Below, piece after piece: positions 25,385 to 35,878 of a DNA stretch of 64,000 bases. The notes below the pieces were generated by a model. It was not told the DNA's origin, searched no databases, and saw nothing but the letters and a program-made list of their open reading frames with translations. Source of the DNA: Lachnospiraceae bacterium 3-1 (lineage in GTDB: Bacteria; Bacillota; Clostridia; Lachnospirales; Lachnospiraceae). A program made the translations under genes and the position numbers. The stretch covers positions 166,604 through 230,603 of the forward strand of contig KE159596.1 in NCBI GenBank assembly GCA_000403255.2. Reading direction: 5' to 3'. Positions within the stretch are counted from its first letter, which is position 1, and every line of letters starts with the position of its first letter.

Positions 25385-25425
25385 AATACAAGAACCATAC
25401 CGTAGCTTCTATCGTGCGGTCCAAA

Positions 25426-25456
25426 AAGCAGCAGATTCACTTCTGCTGCTTTTTTA
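25426..25456 (+). terminator. Rho-independent terminator
   Basis: AAGCAGCAG and CTGCTGCTT form a 9-bp stem followed by TTTTT. It ends the secreted protein gene and is immediately followed by a dispersed palindromic element. Confidence 0.9.
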
Positions 25457-25509
25457 TTCTATAGAAAAGACCTTATCACGCTAATGGGTGAAAGTGTCTT
25501 TCCTATAGA
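25457..25509. repeat. Dispersed palindromic element, copy A
   Basis: TTCTATAGAAAAGACCTTAT ... GTGTCTTTCCTATAGA is a 53-bp imperfect palindrome. Related copies lie at 41271-41350, 45331-45410 and 61351-61402. This copy lacks the GCCGCAGTGC head seen in B and C. Confidence 0.8.
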
Positions 25510-25554
25510 TTCAATCTCATGATTTCCACTTTACAGTTATGCTTCTTCTTTTCC

Positions 25555-26387
25555 TTATAATTCTTTATTGGGTATCGATACAGTTCCATTCTCATAGCTT
25601 AAAAACCCATATATCACCATTGCAGAAAAAATCTCTTCCTTTGTTTCCAAATTTCGAGAAACAGCAGCATACTCTTGTATCTTAGTCATCACAGGAATTC
25701 CAGATATCATAAGCGCAAGGGCGTCCCTGACAGAATCCACATTATTTTTAATATAATAGAATATCTCATCATAGGGCCCAGAGCTGGTCCTATAATTTCC
25801 AAGACTGTTATTGTTAAGCGCCAGCACTACAGAACGAGGATTATACAAAGATTTCCCGGCTGGCGTAGCATAGCCGTCATACCAGCGCCGCAGCTCTTTT
25901 CTTCCTACAAACAATGGTTTTTTCTGAATCCTGCAGTACCTTTCATAGAGCATATCCACTTCACTATCTGAAAAACCAAAATACTCACTAAAAGCCCTAC
26001 TTTTTGCCATGGCATATTCCGTAAACATATTCAGTTCTGAACCACTGGAGTATTTAGATATCGGTAGAATTCCTGTCATATAAGCAAGCCGCAGATATGG
26101 ACAACATGGTATTTATTTCTGTAAGTCTCATACTCTGTTGACTTTGCAATCGAAAGATGACTAAAAAGCTCTTTTGCATCACATGCTTTCGAAAAAAAAG
26201 AAGTCACCATATTTGCCATAACTGTCTTTCCAAATCTTCTGGGCCTTGTCAAACAAATATGCCTATTCCCAGCTTTTATAAGAGGAAACAGATGCTCCAG
26301 CATTTCAGATTTGTCCACAAAATACGGTTGCACTGCTTCACTCTGATAAAGTGTATAAGTTCCTCTGCTATTTAAGTAGAACCCCAT
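25555..26387 (-). pseudogene. AAA-ATPase-like (PF09820-type) protein, internally deleted
   Basis: The N-terminal part from ATG 26387 has the family start (GFYLNSRGTYTLYQSEAVQP ... YFVDKSEMLEHLF) and the Walker-like TRPRRFGKTVMANM, then ends at 26076. Another frame, joined with a 4-bp overlap, resumes at AYMTGILPISKYSSGSELNM and stops at 25555. The roughly 130 residues normally between them (Walker B region) and the C-terminal PD-(D/E)XK nuclease-like domain are gone. Such genes are abundant, poorly understood and often decayed. Confidence 0.75.
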
Positions 26388-26454
26388 CCTTGCATCCCCC
26401 CTTTCTTAGCAAATTCTATCACTTTATAGTAGGTTGTTTTACGAATTCCTGCTA

Positions 26455-29400
26455 TTACTTAAAATAAGCCACGCCGCTCTCAAAGAGCTTCATATCCTGC
26501 TCTCCATAAATGTTCAAAGCCACGCCTGCTCCACGGCGTTCGGAATGCGCCATCTTGCCTAATACCCTTCCGTCTGGGCTGGTAATTCCTTCGATTGCCA
26601 GATAGGAGCCGTTGATATTCCATTCCTCATCCATGGTAGGCGCCCCCTGTTCATTGACATACTGGGTTGCTACCTGGCCATTGGCAAAGAGCTTATCCAG
26701 CCATTCCTTCGGAGCAACAAAGCGTCCCTCGCCGTGGGATGCTGGATTGCAGTAAACCTTTCCCAGCTCTGTCTGCATCAGCCATGGAGATTTGTTGGTT
26801 ACCACCTTGGTATATACCATCTTGGAAATATGCCGTCCAATGGTATTATAAGTCAATGTGGGAGAATCAGATGCCTGCTGACGGATTTCGCCATAAGGCA
26901 CAAGCCCCAATTTTACCAATGCCTGGAATCCGTTACAGATTCCCAGCATAAGTCCATCCCGTTCTTGTAAGAGCTGGTTGACTGCCTCTGTCATTTTCTG
27001 GTTTCGAAAAGCAGTTGCAAAAAACTTTGCACTTCCCTCCGGTTCATCCCCAGCAGAAAATCCTCCTGGGAACATAATAATCTGAGACTGTTCAATGGCT
27101 TTTACAAAGACATCTACAGACTCACGAATATCCTCCCCACTTAGGTTTCGAAATACCTTTACTATAGTGTCGGCTCCAGCACGTTCAAATGCCTTTGCGC
27201 TGTCATACTCACAGTTGGTTCCTGGGAATACCGGAATAAATACCTTTGGCCTTGCTACCTTATGTTTGCACACATAAACCTTATCCCCATGGAACATCTC
27301 CGTGTTTACTTCTTCTTTTCCTTCTACTGCAATAGTAGGGAACACCTTCTCCAAGGTACCTGTCCATGCGCTGACTGCTTCTTCCATAGAAATCTCTACG
27401 CTGCCATAGATAAATTTCTGCAAATCATTCACTTCACCAATTACTCTGCAATAGGAGAAATGTCCGCAGCCACCCTCGCCTGATTCTGTTTTCCCAAATG
27501 ACTCCATAGCTGCTGCAATGGTCTTCTCCACCAAATCTACCTTTTCAGCCACAACCTCTGCAATCAGCTTTCCAAAATGTGGGGAGAACATGCAGTCTTC
27601 ACATACATCAGATTCCATGGTCACACCCAGCTTATTTCCAAAAGCCATTTTGCTTACTGCTGCTGCAATTCCCTTTCCATCCAACGCATAGGCAGATACA
27701 ATGGCTTTCTTCTGAATCAGTTCATGAATCGCGTCATATAATCTCATTACCTGCCCATAAACCGGCAAATCATATTCATCTGTAGCAATTTTAAAAATCA
27801 TCAGTTTATTGCCTGGCTGTTTTAACTCTGGTGTGATAATATCCTGCTGTTTTGCGATATCTATAGCAAAAGATACCAAGGTAGGAGGCACATCAATTTC
27901 GTTAAAGGTGCCGGACATGGAGTCCTTTCCGCCAATCGAAGGCAGGCCAAAACCAATCTGCGCATTGTAGGCTCCTAAAAGAGCTGCAAAGGGCTGGCTC
28001 CAGCGACTAGGCTCCTCATTCATCCTGCGGAAATATTCCTGAAAGGTAAATCGGATTTTTTTATAATCTCCTCCTGCTGCCACAATCCTTGCCACAGACT
28101 CCAACACGGCATACACTGCGCCGTGATAAGGGCTCCAGGAAGATAATTCTGGATCAAACCCATAAGCCATCATGGTAACCGTATCACATTTTCCCTCTGC
28201 CACTGGAAGCTTTGCCACCATGCTCTGTGTCTCTGTCAACTGATATTTTCCACCATAGGGCATAAACACGCTGCCTGCACCAATGGAACCGTCAAACATT
28301 TCCACCAAGCCCTTCTGGGAGCATACGTTCAAATCCGAAAGGGTGGCCAGCCATGCTGCCTTTACCTCACCTTTTTCCAACGCCTCTGCAACTGCTGGAA
28401 TCTCTTTTTTCTCAAAGAAATTCTCTTCCTTGGAGGGAATGTCCACTGCCACAGATGTCTCCTGATGGGCGCCATTGGTATTTAAAAATGCTCTGGAAAT
28501 ATTTACAATTTCCTTTCCTCTCCATTCCAGTACCAGTCTTGGCTCCTCTGTCACCACAGCCACTTCCACTGCCTCCAGGTTTTCTTCTTTGGCATAAGCA
28601 AGAAACTGCTCTTTGTCCTGTGGTGCAATCACAACCGCCATACGCTCCTGTGACTCAGAAATCGCAAGCTCTGTTCCGTCCAGGCCCGCATATTTTTTCG
28701 GAACCTTATCCAACCAAACCCGCAATCCATCTGCCAACTCGCCAATAGCCACTGACACACCGCCTGCACCAAAATCATTACACTTTTTGATGATATGCGC
28801 CACTTCTTCCCTGCGGAAGAGACGTTGGATTTTACGCTCGGTAGGGGGATTTCCTTTCTGCACCTCCGCGCCGCATACTGCGGTAGACTCTGTGTTATGG
28901 GCTTTGGAGGACCCTGTAGCGCCGCCAATTCCATCACGTCCCGTACGCCCGCCTAAGAGAATAATCACATCACCTGGATCTGAGGTAAGCCGCTGTACCG
29001 CGCGTCTTGGAGCTGCTCCCATCACTGCGCCAATTTCCATACGCTTTGCCACATAATCGGGGTGATAAATTTCCTTCACATACCCGGTTGCAAGGCCAAT
29101 CTGGTTTCCATAGGAGCTATAACCATGGGCCGCTTCCCGTACCAGCTTTTTCTGGGGAAGCTTTCCTTGCAATGTATCCTTTACCGATACGGTAGGGTCT
29201 GCAGCTCCTGTCACACGCATAGCCTGATATACATAGGTACGCCCAGACAAGGGATCGCGAATGGCGCCGCCCAGACAGGTGGCCGCTCCACCAAAAGGCT
29301 CGATTTCCGTAGGATGGTTATGGGTTTCATTCTTAAAATTCACCAGCCATTCTTCGGTTTTGCCATCCACCTCTACCGGAACAACGATGGAGCATGCGTT

Positions 29401-30300
29401 GATTTCATCTGATTCCTCCTGGTCTTTTAGCTTTCCTTCTTTTTTGAGACGCTTCATGGCCATCAATGCAAGATCCATCAGGCAGATAAATTTATCCTCA
29501 CGGCCCTTGTATAATTCTTTGTACGTATTCTGGTAATCTTCATAGGTTTCCTTCATGGGCTTTTGATAAAAGCCTTCTCCAAAAGTGACCTCCTTCAACT
29601 CCGTAGAAAAAGTAGTATGGCGGCAGTGGTCCGACCAATAGGTATCCAGCACACGGATTTCCGTCATGGAAGGATCGCGCTTCTCTTCTTTCTGAAAATA
29701 ATTCTGGATGTGCAAAAAATCTTGAAACGTCATGGCAAGTCCCAAAGAATCGTAGAGCTTCTCAAGCTCCTGCTTTGGCATTCCCACAAATCCGTCCATC
29801 ACCTTCACATCCTCTGGCTCTTCAAAATCATTTGCCAAGGTTTCCGGCTTTTCCAACCCCGTTTCTCTGGAATCCACCGGATTGATGCAATGGGTTTTGA
29901 TGGCGTTCAACTGTGCCTCATTGACCTTCCCCTCAATCACATAGGCAGTAGCGGAATGAATGATGGGGTTTTCATTCTCATTGAGAAGTTTTACACACTG
30001 TTCCGCAGAATCTGCCCGCTGGTCATACTGACCTGGCAGATATTCCACACTAAATACCTGTCCATCCCCAGCTTCAAATTCTTCCTCATAAACATCATCC
30101 ACTGGCGGCTCAGAAAATACCGTTGCCAATGCCTTCTGATACGTTTCCTCCGAAATATGCTCTAAATCATAGCGAATCAATACCCGTACCCTGGTAACCT
30201 CCTGGATACCCAGATAGCTTCTGATTTCTGACTGCAACTCCTTTGCCTGAATCGCAAAATCAGGTTTCTTTTCTACAAAAATTCGTCTTACGTTGCTCAT
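26455..30300 (-). CDS. purL: Phosphoribosylformylglycinamidine synthase, single-chain
   Basis: The protein has 1281 residues; AGGAGG precedes the ATG. It fuses a PurS-like N-terminus, a two-lobed PurL synthetase core (DTYWSDHCRHTTF near 225, ETHNHPTEIEPFGGAATC near 330, GGIGGATGSSKAHN) and a class I glutamine amidotransferase at the C-terminus (from about 1025: VFPGTNCEYDSA, FPGGFSAGDE, nucleophile Cys in GICNGFQAL). It converts FGAR to FGAM in purine synthesis. It stands alone here, apart from other pur genes; no purine riboswitch is seen upstream. Confidence 0.97.
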   Translation of the reverse strand: MSNVRRIFVEKKPDFAIQAKELQSEIRSYLGIQEVTRVRVLIRYDLEHISEETYQKALATVFSEPPVDDVYEEEFEAGDGQVFSVEYLPGQYDQRADSAEQCVKLLNENENPIIHSATAYVIEGKVNEAQLNAIKTHCINPVDSRETGLEKPETLANDFEEPEDVKVMDGFVGMPKQELEKLYDSLGLAMTFQDFLHIQNYFQKEEKRDPSMTEIRVLDTYWSDHCRHTTFSTELKEVTFGEGFYQKPMKETYEDYQNTYKELYKGREDKFICLMDLALMAMKRLKKEGKLKDQEESDEINACSIVVPVEVDGKTEEWLVNFKNETHNHPTEIEPFGGAATCLGGAIRDPLSGRTYVYQAMRVTGAADPTVSVKDTLQGKLPQKKLVREAAHGYSSYGNQIGLATGYVKEIYHPDYVAKRMEIGAVMGAAPRRAVQRLTSDPGDVIILLGGRTGRDGIGGATGSSKAHNTESTAVCGAEVQKGNPPTERKIQRLFRREEVAHIIKKCNDFGAGGVSVAIGELADGLRVWLDKVPKKYAGLDGTELAISESQERMAVVIAPQDKEQFLAYAKEENLEAVEVAVVTEEPRLVLEWRGKEIVNISRAFLNTNGAHQETSVAVDIPSKEENFFEKKEIPAVAEALEKGEVKAAWLATLSDLNVCSQKGLVEMFDGSIGAGSVFMPYGGKYQLTETQSMVAKLPVAEGKCDTVTMMAYGFDPELSSWSPYHGAVYAVLESVARIVAAGGDYKKIRFTFQEYFRRMNEEPSRWSQPFAALLGAYNAQIGFGLPSIGGKDSMSGTFNEIDVPPTLVSFAIDIAKQQDIITPELKQPGNKLMIFKIATDEYDLPVYGQVMRLYDAIHELIQKKAIVSAYALDGKGIAAAVSKMAFGNKLGVTMESDVCEDCMFSPHFGKLIAEVVAEKVDLVEKTIAAAMESFGKTESGEGGCGHFSYCRVIGEVNDLQKFIYGSVEISMEEAVSAWTGTLEKVFPTIAVEGKEEVNTEMFHGDKVYVCKHKVARPKVFIPVFPGTNCEYDSAKAFERAGADTIVKVFRNLSGEDIRESVDVFVKAIEQSQIIMFPGGFSAGDEPEGSAKFFATAFRNQKMTEAVNQLLQERDGLMLGICNGFQALVKLGLVPYGEIRQQASDSPTLTYNTIGRHISKMVYTKVVTNKSPWLMQTELGKVYCNPASHGEGRFVAPKEWLDKLFANGQVATQYVNEQGAPTMDEEWNINGSYLAIEGITSPDGRVLGKMAHSERRGAGVALNIYGEQDMKLFESGVAYFK

Positions 30301-30633
30301 TTTGATACCTCCTGGAATCTGTTTGCGTCTATGTCTGTAAAGTTACAATCACTGATTATTATTTTGTAACAGCTCCTTCCCTTACAATTTACAAGATTTT
30401 GCTCTTACTTTCTATAGTATATCACAAGGTTAATATTTAGTATATTTAATATATTTAATCCTTTTTATAAGATTTTCTTATTCTATAGGAATAAAATAAA
30501 TAAGGTATAAGAATTTTTCAACGAGTGATTGACATAGAATGATTTTATTCGTATAATACTATTCAAAATCTATCGTGAACTCGAACAGCAGCTCCAACAA
30601 AATAAGCCTATCATTTATTGACAGGAGGCGCCT
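30301..30633. promoter_or_regulatory. Divergent purL / LysR intergenic region
   Basis: The plus-strand promoter is TTGACA (30529-30534), 17 nt, TATAAT (30552-30557), perfect consensus for the LysR gene. The purL leader contains a hairpin GTTACAA/TTGTAAC (30342-30370). The AT-rich middle (30420-30500) probably holds the purL promoter and LysR binding sites. Confidence 0.6.
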
Positions 30634-31533
30634 ATGGATATCAACTATGAACTTTACAAAGTATTTTACCTTGTAGCCTCTTCCCTCAGTTTTTCTGAGG
30701 CTTCCAGGAAGCTGTTCATTTCTCAATCTGCGGTCAGCCAATCCATTAAAACCCTGGAAAGAAAGCTGGAACAGCCTTTGTTTATCCGCAGCACAAAAAA
30801 AGTACAGCTTACTCCAGCAGGCGCAATGCTGCTTAAGCACATTGAACCTGCCATCCACCTGATTGAACGGGGAGAACATCAGATCATGGATTCTGGAGCC
30901 CTGGGATTCGGTCAGCTTCACATTGCTGCCAGCGACACCATCTGTCGTTACTTTCTGGTGCCCTACCTTAAACAGTTTCATGAAAAATTCCCTCAGGTTC
31001 CTATTAAGGTCACCAATGCAACCTCCCTGAACTGCGCAGACCTCATCACCCAGGGCAAAGTAGATTTAGCAGTAGTGAATTATCCCAACTCTAGAATGGA
31101 CAGCTCCTATATCCAAAAAACAGTTTCTTCTTTCACAGATGTATTCATCGCAAATCCTTCCTGCTTTCCTTTTCAACAGCAGGAAATATCCTTTGCCCAA
31201 TTGCAGCAGTATCCAATTCTGATGCTGGACAAAAAAAGCACTACCAGCGAATTTTTACATAAACTGTTTCTACAGCGCCAGTTGGAGCTGGTTCCTAACA
31301 TGGAATTAAGCAACAATGATTTATTGATTGATTTGGCAAAAATCGGCATTGGCATTGCATTTCTTCCCGACTACTGTCTCAAAAAGGATTCCCCGGAACT
31401 TTATATTCTCCAAACAAAGGAACCCATGCCGAATCGTCAAATTGTAGCTGCTATTAATCCCGGCCTTGTGGCCTCTTCCCCAACAAAGGAATTTTTAAAA
31501 CTTTTACCAAACCAAAAAGAACAGGAGGAATGA
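30634..31533 (+). CDS. LysR-family transcriptional regulator
   Basis: The protein has 299 residues; AGGAGG precedes the ATG. The N-terminal winged HTH (FYLVASSLSFSEASRKLFIS, QSAVSQSIKTLERKLEQPLF) is followed by a periplasmic-binding-fold effector domain (GQLHIAASDTICRYFLVPYL). It probably regulates itself and the VOC gene 3 bp downstream; the inducer is unknown. Confidence 0.93.
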   Translation: MDINYELYKVFYLVASSLSFSEASRKLFISQSAVSQSIKTLERKLEQPLFIRSTKKVQLTPAGAMLLKHIEPAIHLIERGEHQIMDSGALGFGQLHIAASDTICRYFLVPYLKQFHEKFPQVPIKVTNATSLNCADLITQGKVDLAVVNYPNSRMDSSYIQKTVSSFTDVFIANPSCFPFQQQEISFAQLQQYPILMLDKKSTTSEFLHKLFLQRQLELVPNMELSNNDLLIDLAKIGIGIAFLPDYCLKKDSPELYILQTKEPMPNRQIVAAINPGLVASSPTKEFLKLLPNQKEQEE

Positions 31534-31536
31534 AAG

Positions 31537-31908
31537 ATGAAATTTAAAATGTTTCACGAAAATTATAATGTACAGGATTTACAGAAATCCATGGATTTCT
31601 ATGAGAAGGCTTTTGGACTTACTGAAGTGCGACGCAAGGAAGCCCAAGACGGCAGCTATATCATCGTATATCTTTCCAATGAAGAAAGCGATTTCTGCCT
31701 GGAGCTCACCTGGCTCAAAGAAAAAGAAGGGCCTTATGATCTGGGAGAATGTGAATTCCATCTTGCTTTCCAGACAGACGATTATGACGCTGCCCATGCC
31801 AAGCATGAAGCAATGGGATGCATCTGCTATGAAAACCCTGCCATGGGAATTTATTTTGTAGAAGACCCAGATGGCTACTGGCTGGAAGTGGTTCCCACAA
31901 GAGACTGA
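31537..31908 (+). CDS. VOC-family (glyoxalase I-like) protein
   Basis: The protein has 123 residues. Two beta-alpha-beta-beta-beta modules carry FHENYNVQDLQKSMDFYEKA at the start, FCLELTW in the middle and YFVEDPDGYWLEVVP at the end. The metal-ligand positions are His8, Glu57, His76 and Glu118 or close to these. It is near the glyoxalase I length, so lactoylglutathione lyase-like activity is possible. It is co-transcribed with the LysR gene. Confidence 0.88.
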   Translation: MKFKMFHENYNVQDLQKSMDFYEKAFGLTEVRRKEAQDGSYIIVYLSNEESDFCLELTWLKEKEGPYDLGECEFHLAFQTDDYDAAHAKHEAMGCICYENPAMGIYFVEDPDGYWLEVVPTRD

Positions 31909-31937
31909 TTCTGGCTATTAGAATCCAAGTAAACTCA

Positions 31938-31995
31938 AGAATCCTTCCTTCTGTAAAAACACAAAATACAGAAGGAAGGATTCTATTATTTTTTC
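31938..31995. terminator. Bidirectional terminator
   Basis: AGAATCCTTCCTTCTGTA and TACAGAAGGAAGGATTCT form an 18-bp perfect stem with a short A-rich loop, with T-runs on the plus strand side (ATTATTTTTT). It serves the LysR operon and lies at the end of the converging lipoprotein gene. Confidence 0.92.
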
Positions 31996-33275
31996 AAAGC
32001 TTCTTCTTGCAGTTTATCAAATTCCTCCATACATTCCTCTACTGTGGCTCCTCCCAGAAGTTTCCGTACCACTAGGCAGGTATTCCCCCACTGTTCCATC
32101 TTCATGCTTGCATTGGAGCCAAGAACATAGACATTTTCCTCTATCCTGTCATTTAACGGTTTTAATGCTGGGACACAATCCACTTCCACATTTTTGGACG
32201 GAGAAATCACTTTATTGGTTTCTGTATAAACCTGAAGCGCTTCGTCAGAAAGCACTACCTCCATCACACGCATAGCATCCTCCCGATGCTCTGCATCTGC
32301 GCCGACGCCAAACCCTGTCATCGACACTACCGGCATTTGCCCCTGGCTGCTGGGGAATCCGATCACCTGCATATTAAAATCTGTTGCGCCATAAGCAGTC
32401 TCTGTATTCGCTGCACCCCAATAAGCCATAACAATTGGCGTTTTCTGGGCCAGGAAATCCTCTCCCTCTCCATCAATTGCTTCACTTACCAAAGCTTTCT
32501 TAGCGTCCACATATCCACAATCTATCAGCTCCTGAAGAAAATCAAATCCTTTGCGCATATAATCACTGTATTTACTCTCTCCACTGTTCAATGCTGCAAT
32601 TTCCGCCTCTGTGTTCCCGCCATTGTACAAATCAGCAAATGCCTGGGCAAAAACAAAGGTCTCCAGCCACCAGCGGTTCGCTCCAACAGGAGTCTCAATT
32701 CCATTTTCTTTGAATACTTTGCAGCACTCTAAAAACTCTTCAGGTGTTTCTGGCAATTCTAACTGATATTGATCAAACATATCTTTATTCACAAACAACC
32801 CATAGGCTACCACCTCTTGAGGAATTCCTACCAGCTTTCCATCCACTGTATTGGCTATTTTCACCACATCCCTTAAGTTTTCCACACAGGAAAGCCCTGA
32901 GAGATCCGCCAATTTTCCCTCTTCTCCTAATGCTTGAATCACATCGGGATTCAACAGGTAAATATCATCCATATTGTTCCGTGCCCGGTCTAACGCTACC
33001 TCATCATACGTTTTATCCTGATAATCTTCTGCTGTATAGGTAATATATCCAACGCTTACACCACATTTTTCCTCTGCCATAATGATTGTCTTATCCGAAG
33101 CGCTCCTTGCAACATTATCTGCATCCGGCTTCGTCTTTTCCATAGGGCTAAACAAATTTACAATTTTTTCCTCTTCTTCCTCAGTAACAATTAAGTTCTT
33201 CCCTTTTTCTCCACCGCAGGCGGTCAGCATCAACACAGCCAAACCTGCCAGGCAGACTGTCATTATTTTTTTCAT
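31986..33275 (-). CDS. Extracellular solute-binding lipoprotein
   Basis: The protein has 429 residues. A lipoprotein signal peptide with lipobox LTACGG (Cys20) is followed by an acidic linker and a type 1 extracellular solute-binding domain (DNMDDIYLLNPDVIQALGEE, KLVGIPQEVVAYGLFVNKDM, GIETPVGANRWWLETFVFAQ). The overlap of its ATG with the stop of the kinase gene (ATGA) indicates co-translation. No permease genes follow, so it is likely to sense ligand for the kinase rather than feed a transporter. Confidence 0.88.
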   Translation of the reverse strand: MKKIMTVCLAGLAVLMLTACGGEKGKNLIVTEEEEEKIVNLFSPMEKTKPDADNVARSASDKTIIMAEEKCGVSVGYITYTAEDYQDKTYDEVALDRARNNMDDIYLLNPDVIQALGEEGKLADLSGLSCVENLRDVVKIANTVDGKLVGIPQEVVAYGLFVNKDMFDQYQLELPETPEEFLECCKVFKENGIETPVGANRWWLETFVFAQAFADLYNGGNTEAEIAALNSGESKYSDYMRKGFDFLQELIDCGYVDAKKALVSEAIDGEGEDFLAQKTPIVMAYWGAANTETAYGATDFNMQVIGFPSSQGQMPVVSMTGFGVGADAEHREDAMRVMEVVLSDEALQVYTETNKVISPSKNVEVDCVPALKPLNDRIEENVYVLGSNASMKMEQWGNTCLVVRKLLGGATVEECMEEFDKLQEEALKK

Positions 33276-35878
33276 ATCTCTTCCTTTCCTTGTGTATACT
33301 CTTTGATTACCTTCTTCAGCCGATCGATATCGATTGGCTTTGACAAATGGACATTCATCCCTGCATCCAAAGCCTCTTTTTCATCCTCCACAAAGGCATT
33401 TGCTGTCATAGCTATGATGGGTATGTTTTTTGCATCTTCACGTTCCAATGCTCTTATTTTTCTGGTTGCCTCATACCCATTCATTACTGGCATCTGAACA
33501 TCCATTAAGATTGCGTCAAATTCTCCTTTTTTAGATTTCTCAAAGCGTTCCACTGCAACCTGACCATTTTCAGCGATTTCACAGGTTGCTCCTTCTATGG
33601 ACAAAACTGCCTCTAGTATTTCTGCATTCACTTCATTATCTTCTACCCCAAGGAAATGCATTCCTTCCAGATTTGTATCCTTTGTCTCCTCCACATCCCA
33701 TTCTGTGTCTTTTCCCTCTTGCATTTCCATTATCTTCTGTTTCAAAGCAGAGAGGAAAAACGGTTTTGCAAGTATTCCTGTATGCTCTAAGCAAAGGGCT
33801 TCTTCCACGCCTTGGGTATCATAAGCGGACAAAAATAGAATTGGGATTGCTGGCAGAATCTCTCGTATCTTTTCTACCCCTTTCCTTCCTTCTAATCCTG
33901 GCATACTGGAATCCAACAAAATCATCTGACAGCCTTTTTCCAAAAAGCTGTGTTCTTGTAGCATTTCTATTGCTTTTTCCGATGAACACACGGTATCCAC
34001 CACAACATTTGTATCCTTCATCAGTATCTGGATATTTTTGCATACCTCTTTCTGGCTGTCTATGACCAGAATATGGTCAATCCCATTCTCCTTCCAAAAT
34101 TCCTGGTCCATCTGCTCTTCTGGTATACGCAGCTCTAAATCAACCTGAAATAGCGTTCCTTGGTCTACTTCACTAAAGACCTCTATGGTTCCGCCCATCA
34201 GCTCTACAATATTCTTTGTAATGGCCATGCCAAGGCCCGTACCCTGAACTTTATTGGTTGTGCTGTTCTCCGCCCTGGTAAATGCATCAAAAATTGTTTC
34301 TAGATATTCTGGTGTCATTCCATAGCCATTGTCTTCCACTTCAATTCGAACATAACCATACTGAGCAGAATGCTGCTTCTGCCCTAGGATACGAAACCAG
34401 ATATTTCCTCCTGGCTGGGTATATTTGGAAGCATTCGAAAGCAGATTGATGAGAATTTGATTCAGTCTGGTCTCATCCCCCATAAAATACTCATACTGCA
34501 TTTCTGTAATTTCCACATAAAAATTTTGTTCTCTTTCCCGGGTCATTGGACGAATAATGGCATCCACAGAAGCTACCAGATCACTCAATGTAAACTTCTC
34601 TATGTTAAGTACCACTTTTCCGCTTTCTATCTTGGATACATCCAGAATATCATTAATTAGGCTAAGCAAATGCTTTCCAGACGCCATGATTTTCTTCGTA
34701 TACTCCCTGACCTTCACTGGATTCTCCGCATCTACATCAAGCAGCGTAGCAAATCCCAAAACTGCATTCATAGGTGTACGGATATCATGGGACATATTGG
34801 AAAGAAACATGGTCTTGGAATTATTGGCAAGCTGAGCCGCCTGCAATGCCTCCGCAAGCTGCTTATTGTGGATTTCTCTTTCTAATTCCTGTTCTTTTCG
34901 AATCTTATTCTGCTGCCTTTGACTGAGATAATACAAAACGCAACACAGAAAAAAAGCAACCAGCATCGCAACAACAACAATCAAAATATTCTGAGTTACT
35001 GTCTTTCCTTCCTGTTGGATTGCCTCAATGGGCACATAACCCACCAGATAAATCATTCCATCATTCACCGACCACATATAGTTTAATGAACTTTTTCCCC
35101 GAATATCATGATAAAATAACATATTCTGTTTATTTTCCAAGCACTTAGACACATCTTTTTGAAGCTCCTGATCACTCACAGCATTTGCCCGGTAAAAATC
35201 CTCTAGGTTCAGGTGCCCGGCACTTCGTTCTCCCATCCCTTTTGGCTTTAACACAAACCGTTCACTCTCGGCATCCATCACATAAAGGCTTGCCTTTTTG
35301 TTATAAAATCCGTCAGGAAGAGAACGGTCAAGGGAATCGTAAACATATTCAATATAAAGAGTTCCTAACTCCTTTCCATCCTTTTTCGCAATGGGACATT
35401 TCATTGTATAAGCCCATGTCCCCATATAATTCACATAAGACTTTGTCACGGGAAGTCCATCCACGGTTTTTCCAGCAGAAAAATCCAATCCCTCTTCGGA
35501 AAATTTCTCTCCTGTACTGGAAATTCCTTCTGTTTTTCCGGTTAATATCACCGATATTTTTACCATTGCCTTGCTTTTTTCATAAAAGCAGATGTCTCCC
35601 TCCAAGTCATCTGTCATTGCCAGCTCTTCTGCAATCAATTTCTGAAAATCGGCCTCATTTTTCAAAATGGCCTCTATGGTAGCCTCAATCAAATCCAAAC
35701 TTTCACTCAAGTTCTGAATTGCAGACGCAGACATCTCTTTCGAAATTTTCTGGGACACTGAAAATACAGCGGCTCCCAAGACACAAAACACTAATATAAT
35801 AGAAAGAAGCAGAGAAATCCCGCTTTCCTTTCTGCTTCTTTTCTGCTTCTTCATTCTTCTCACCATATGTTCCTTCAT
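33272..35878 (-). CDS. Hybrid sensor histidine kinase
   Basis: The protein has 868 residues. TM1 is SLLLSIILVFCVLGAAVF (about 24-42), followed by an extracytoplasmic Cache-like sensor (45-285), TM2 (NILIVVVAMLVAFFLCCVLY), a HisKA box with phospho-accepting His in LSNMSHDIRTPMNAVLGFA (about 365), an ATPase (NQILINLLSNASKYT and GTGLGMAITKNIVELMGG), REC1 with LLDSSMPG and REC2 with ILMDVQMPVMNGYEATRKIR and AMTANAFVEDE ... LSKPID. Two receiver domains but no HTH imply relay to another protein. The start could be any of three nearby ATGs; none has a clear ribosome site. Confidence 0.93.
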   Translation of the reverse strand: MKEHMVRRMKKQKRSRKESGISLLLSIILVFCVLGAAVFSVSQKISKEMSASAIQNLSESLDLIEATIEAILKNEADFQKLIAEELAMTDDLEGDICFYEKSKAMVKISVILTGKTEGISSTGEKFSEEGLDFSAGKTVDGLPVTKSYVNYMGTWAYTMKCPIAKKDGKELGTLYIEYVYDSLDRSLPDGFYNKKASLYVMDAESERFVLKPKGMGERSAGHLNLEDFYRANAVSDQELQKDVSKCLENKQNMLFYHDIRGKSSLNYMWSVNDGMIYLVGYVPIEAIQQEGKTVTQNILIVVVAMLVAFFLCCVLYYLSQRQQNKIRKEQELEREIHNKQLAEALQAAQLANNSKTMFLSNMSHDIRTPMNAVLGFATLLDVDAENPVKVREYTKKIMASGKHLLSLINDILDVSKIESGKVVLNIEKFTLSDLVASVDAIIRPMTREREQNFYVEITEMQYEYFMGDETRLNQILINLLSNASKYTQPGGNIWFRILGQKQHSAQYGYVRIEVEDNGYGMTPEYLETIFDAFTRAENSTTNKVQGTGLGMAITKNIVELMGGTIEVFSEVDQGTLFQVDLELRIPEEQMDQEFWKENGIDHILVIDSQKEVCKNIQILMKDTNVVVDTVCSSEKAIEMLQEHSFLEKGCQMILLDSSMPGLEGRKGVEKIREILPAIPILFLSAYDTQGVEEALCLEHTGILAKPFFLSALKQKIMEMQEGKDTEWDVEETKDTNLEGMHFLGVEDNEVNAEILEAVLSIEGATCEIAENGQVAVERFEKSKKGEFDAILMDVQMPVMNGYEATRKIRALEREDAKNIPIIAMTANAFVEDEKEALDAGMNVHLSKPIDIDRLKKVIKEYTQGKEEI

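Noticed and set aside
30301..30633. Purine riboswitch before purL
   Set aside because: The conserved guanine/adenine aptamer core is not found; only a simple hairpin is present.
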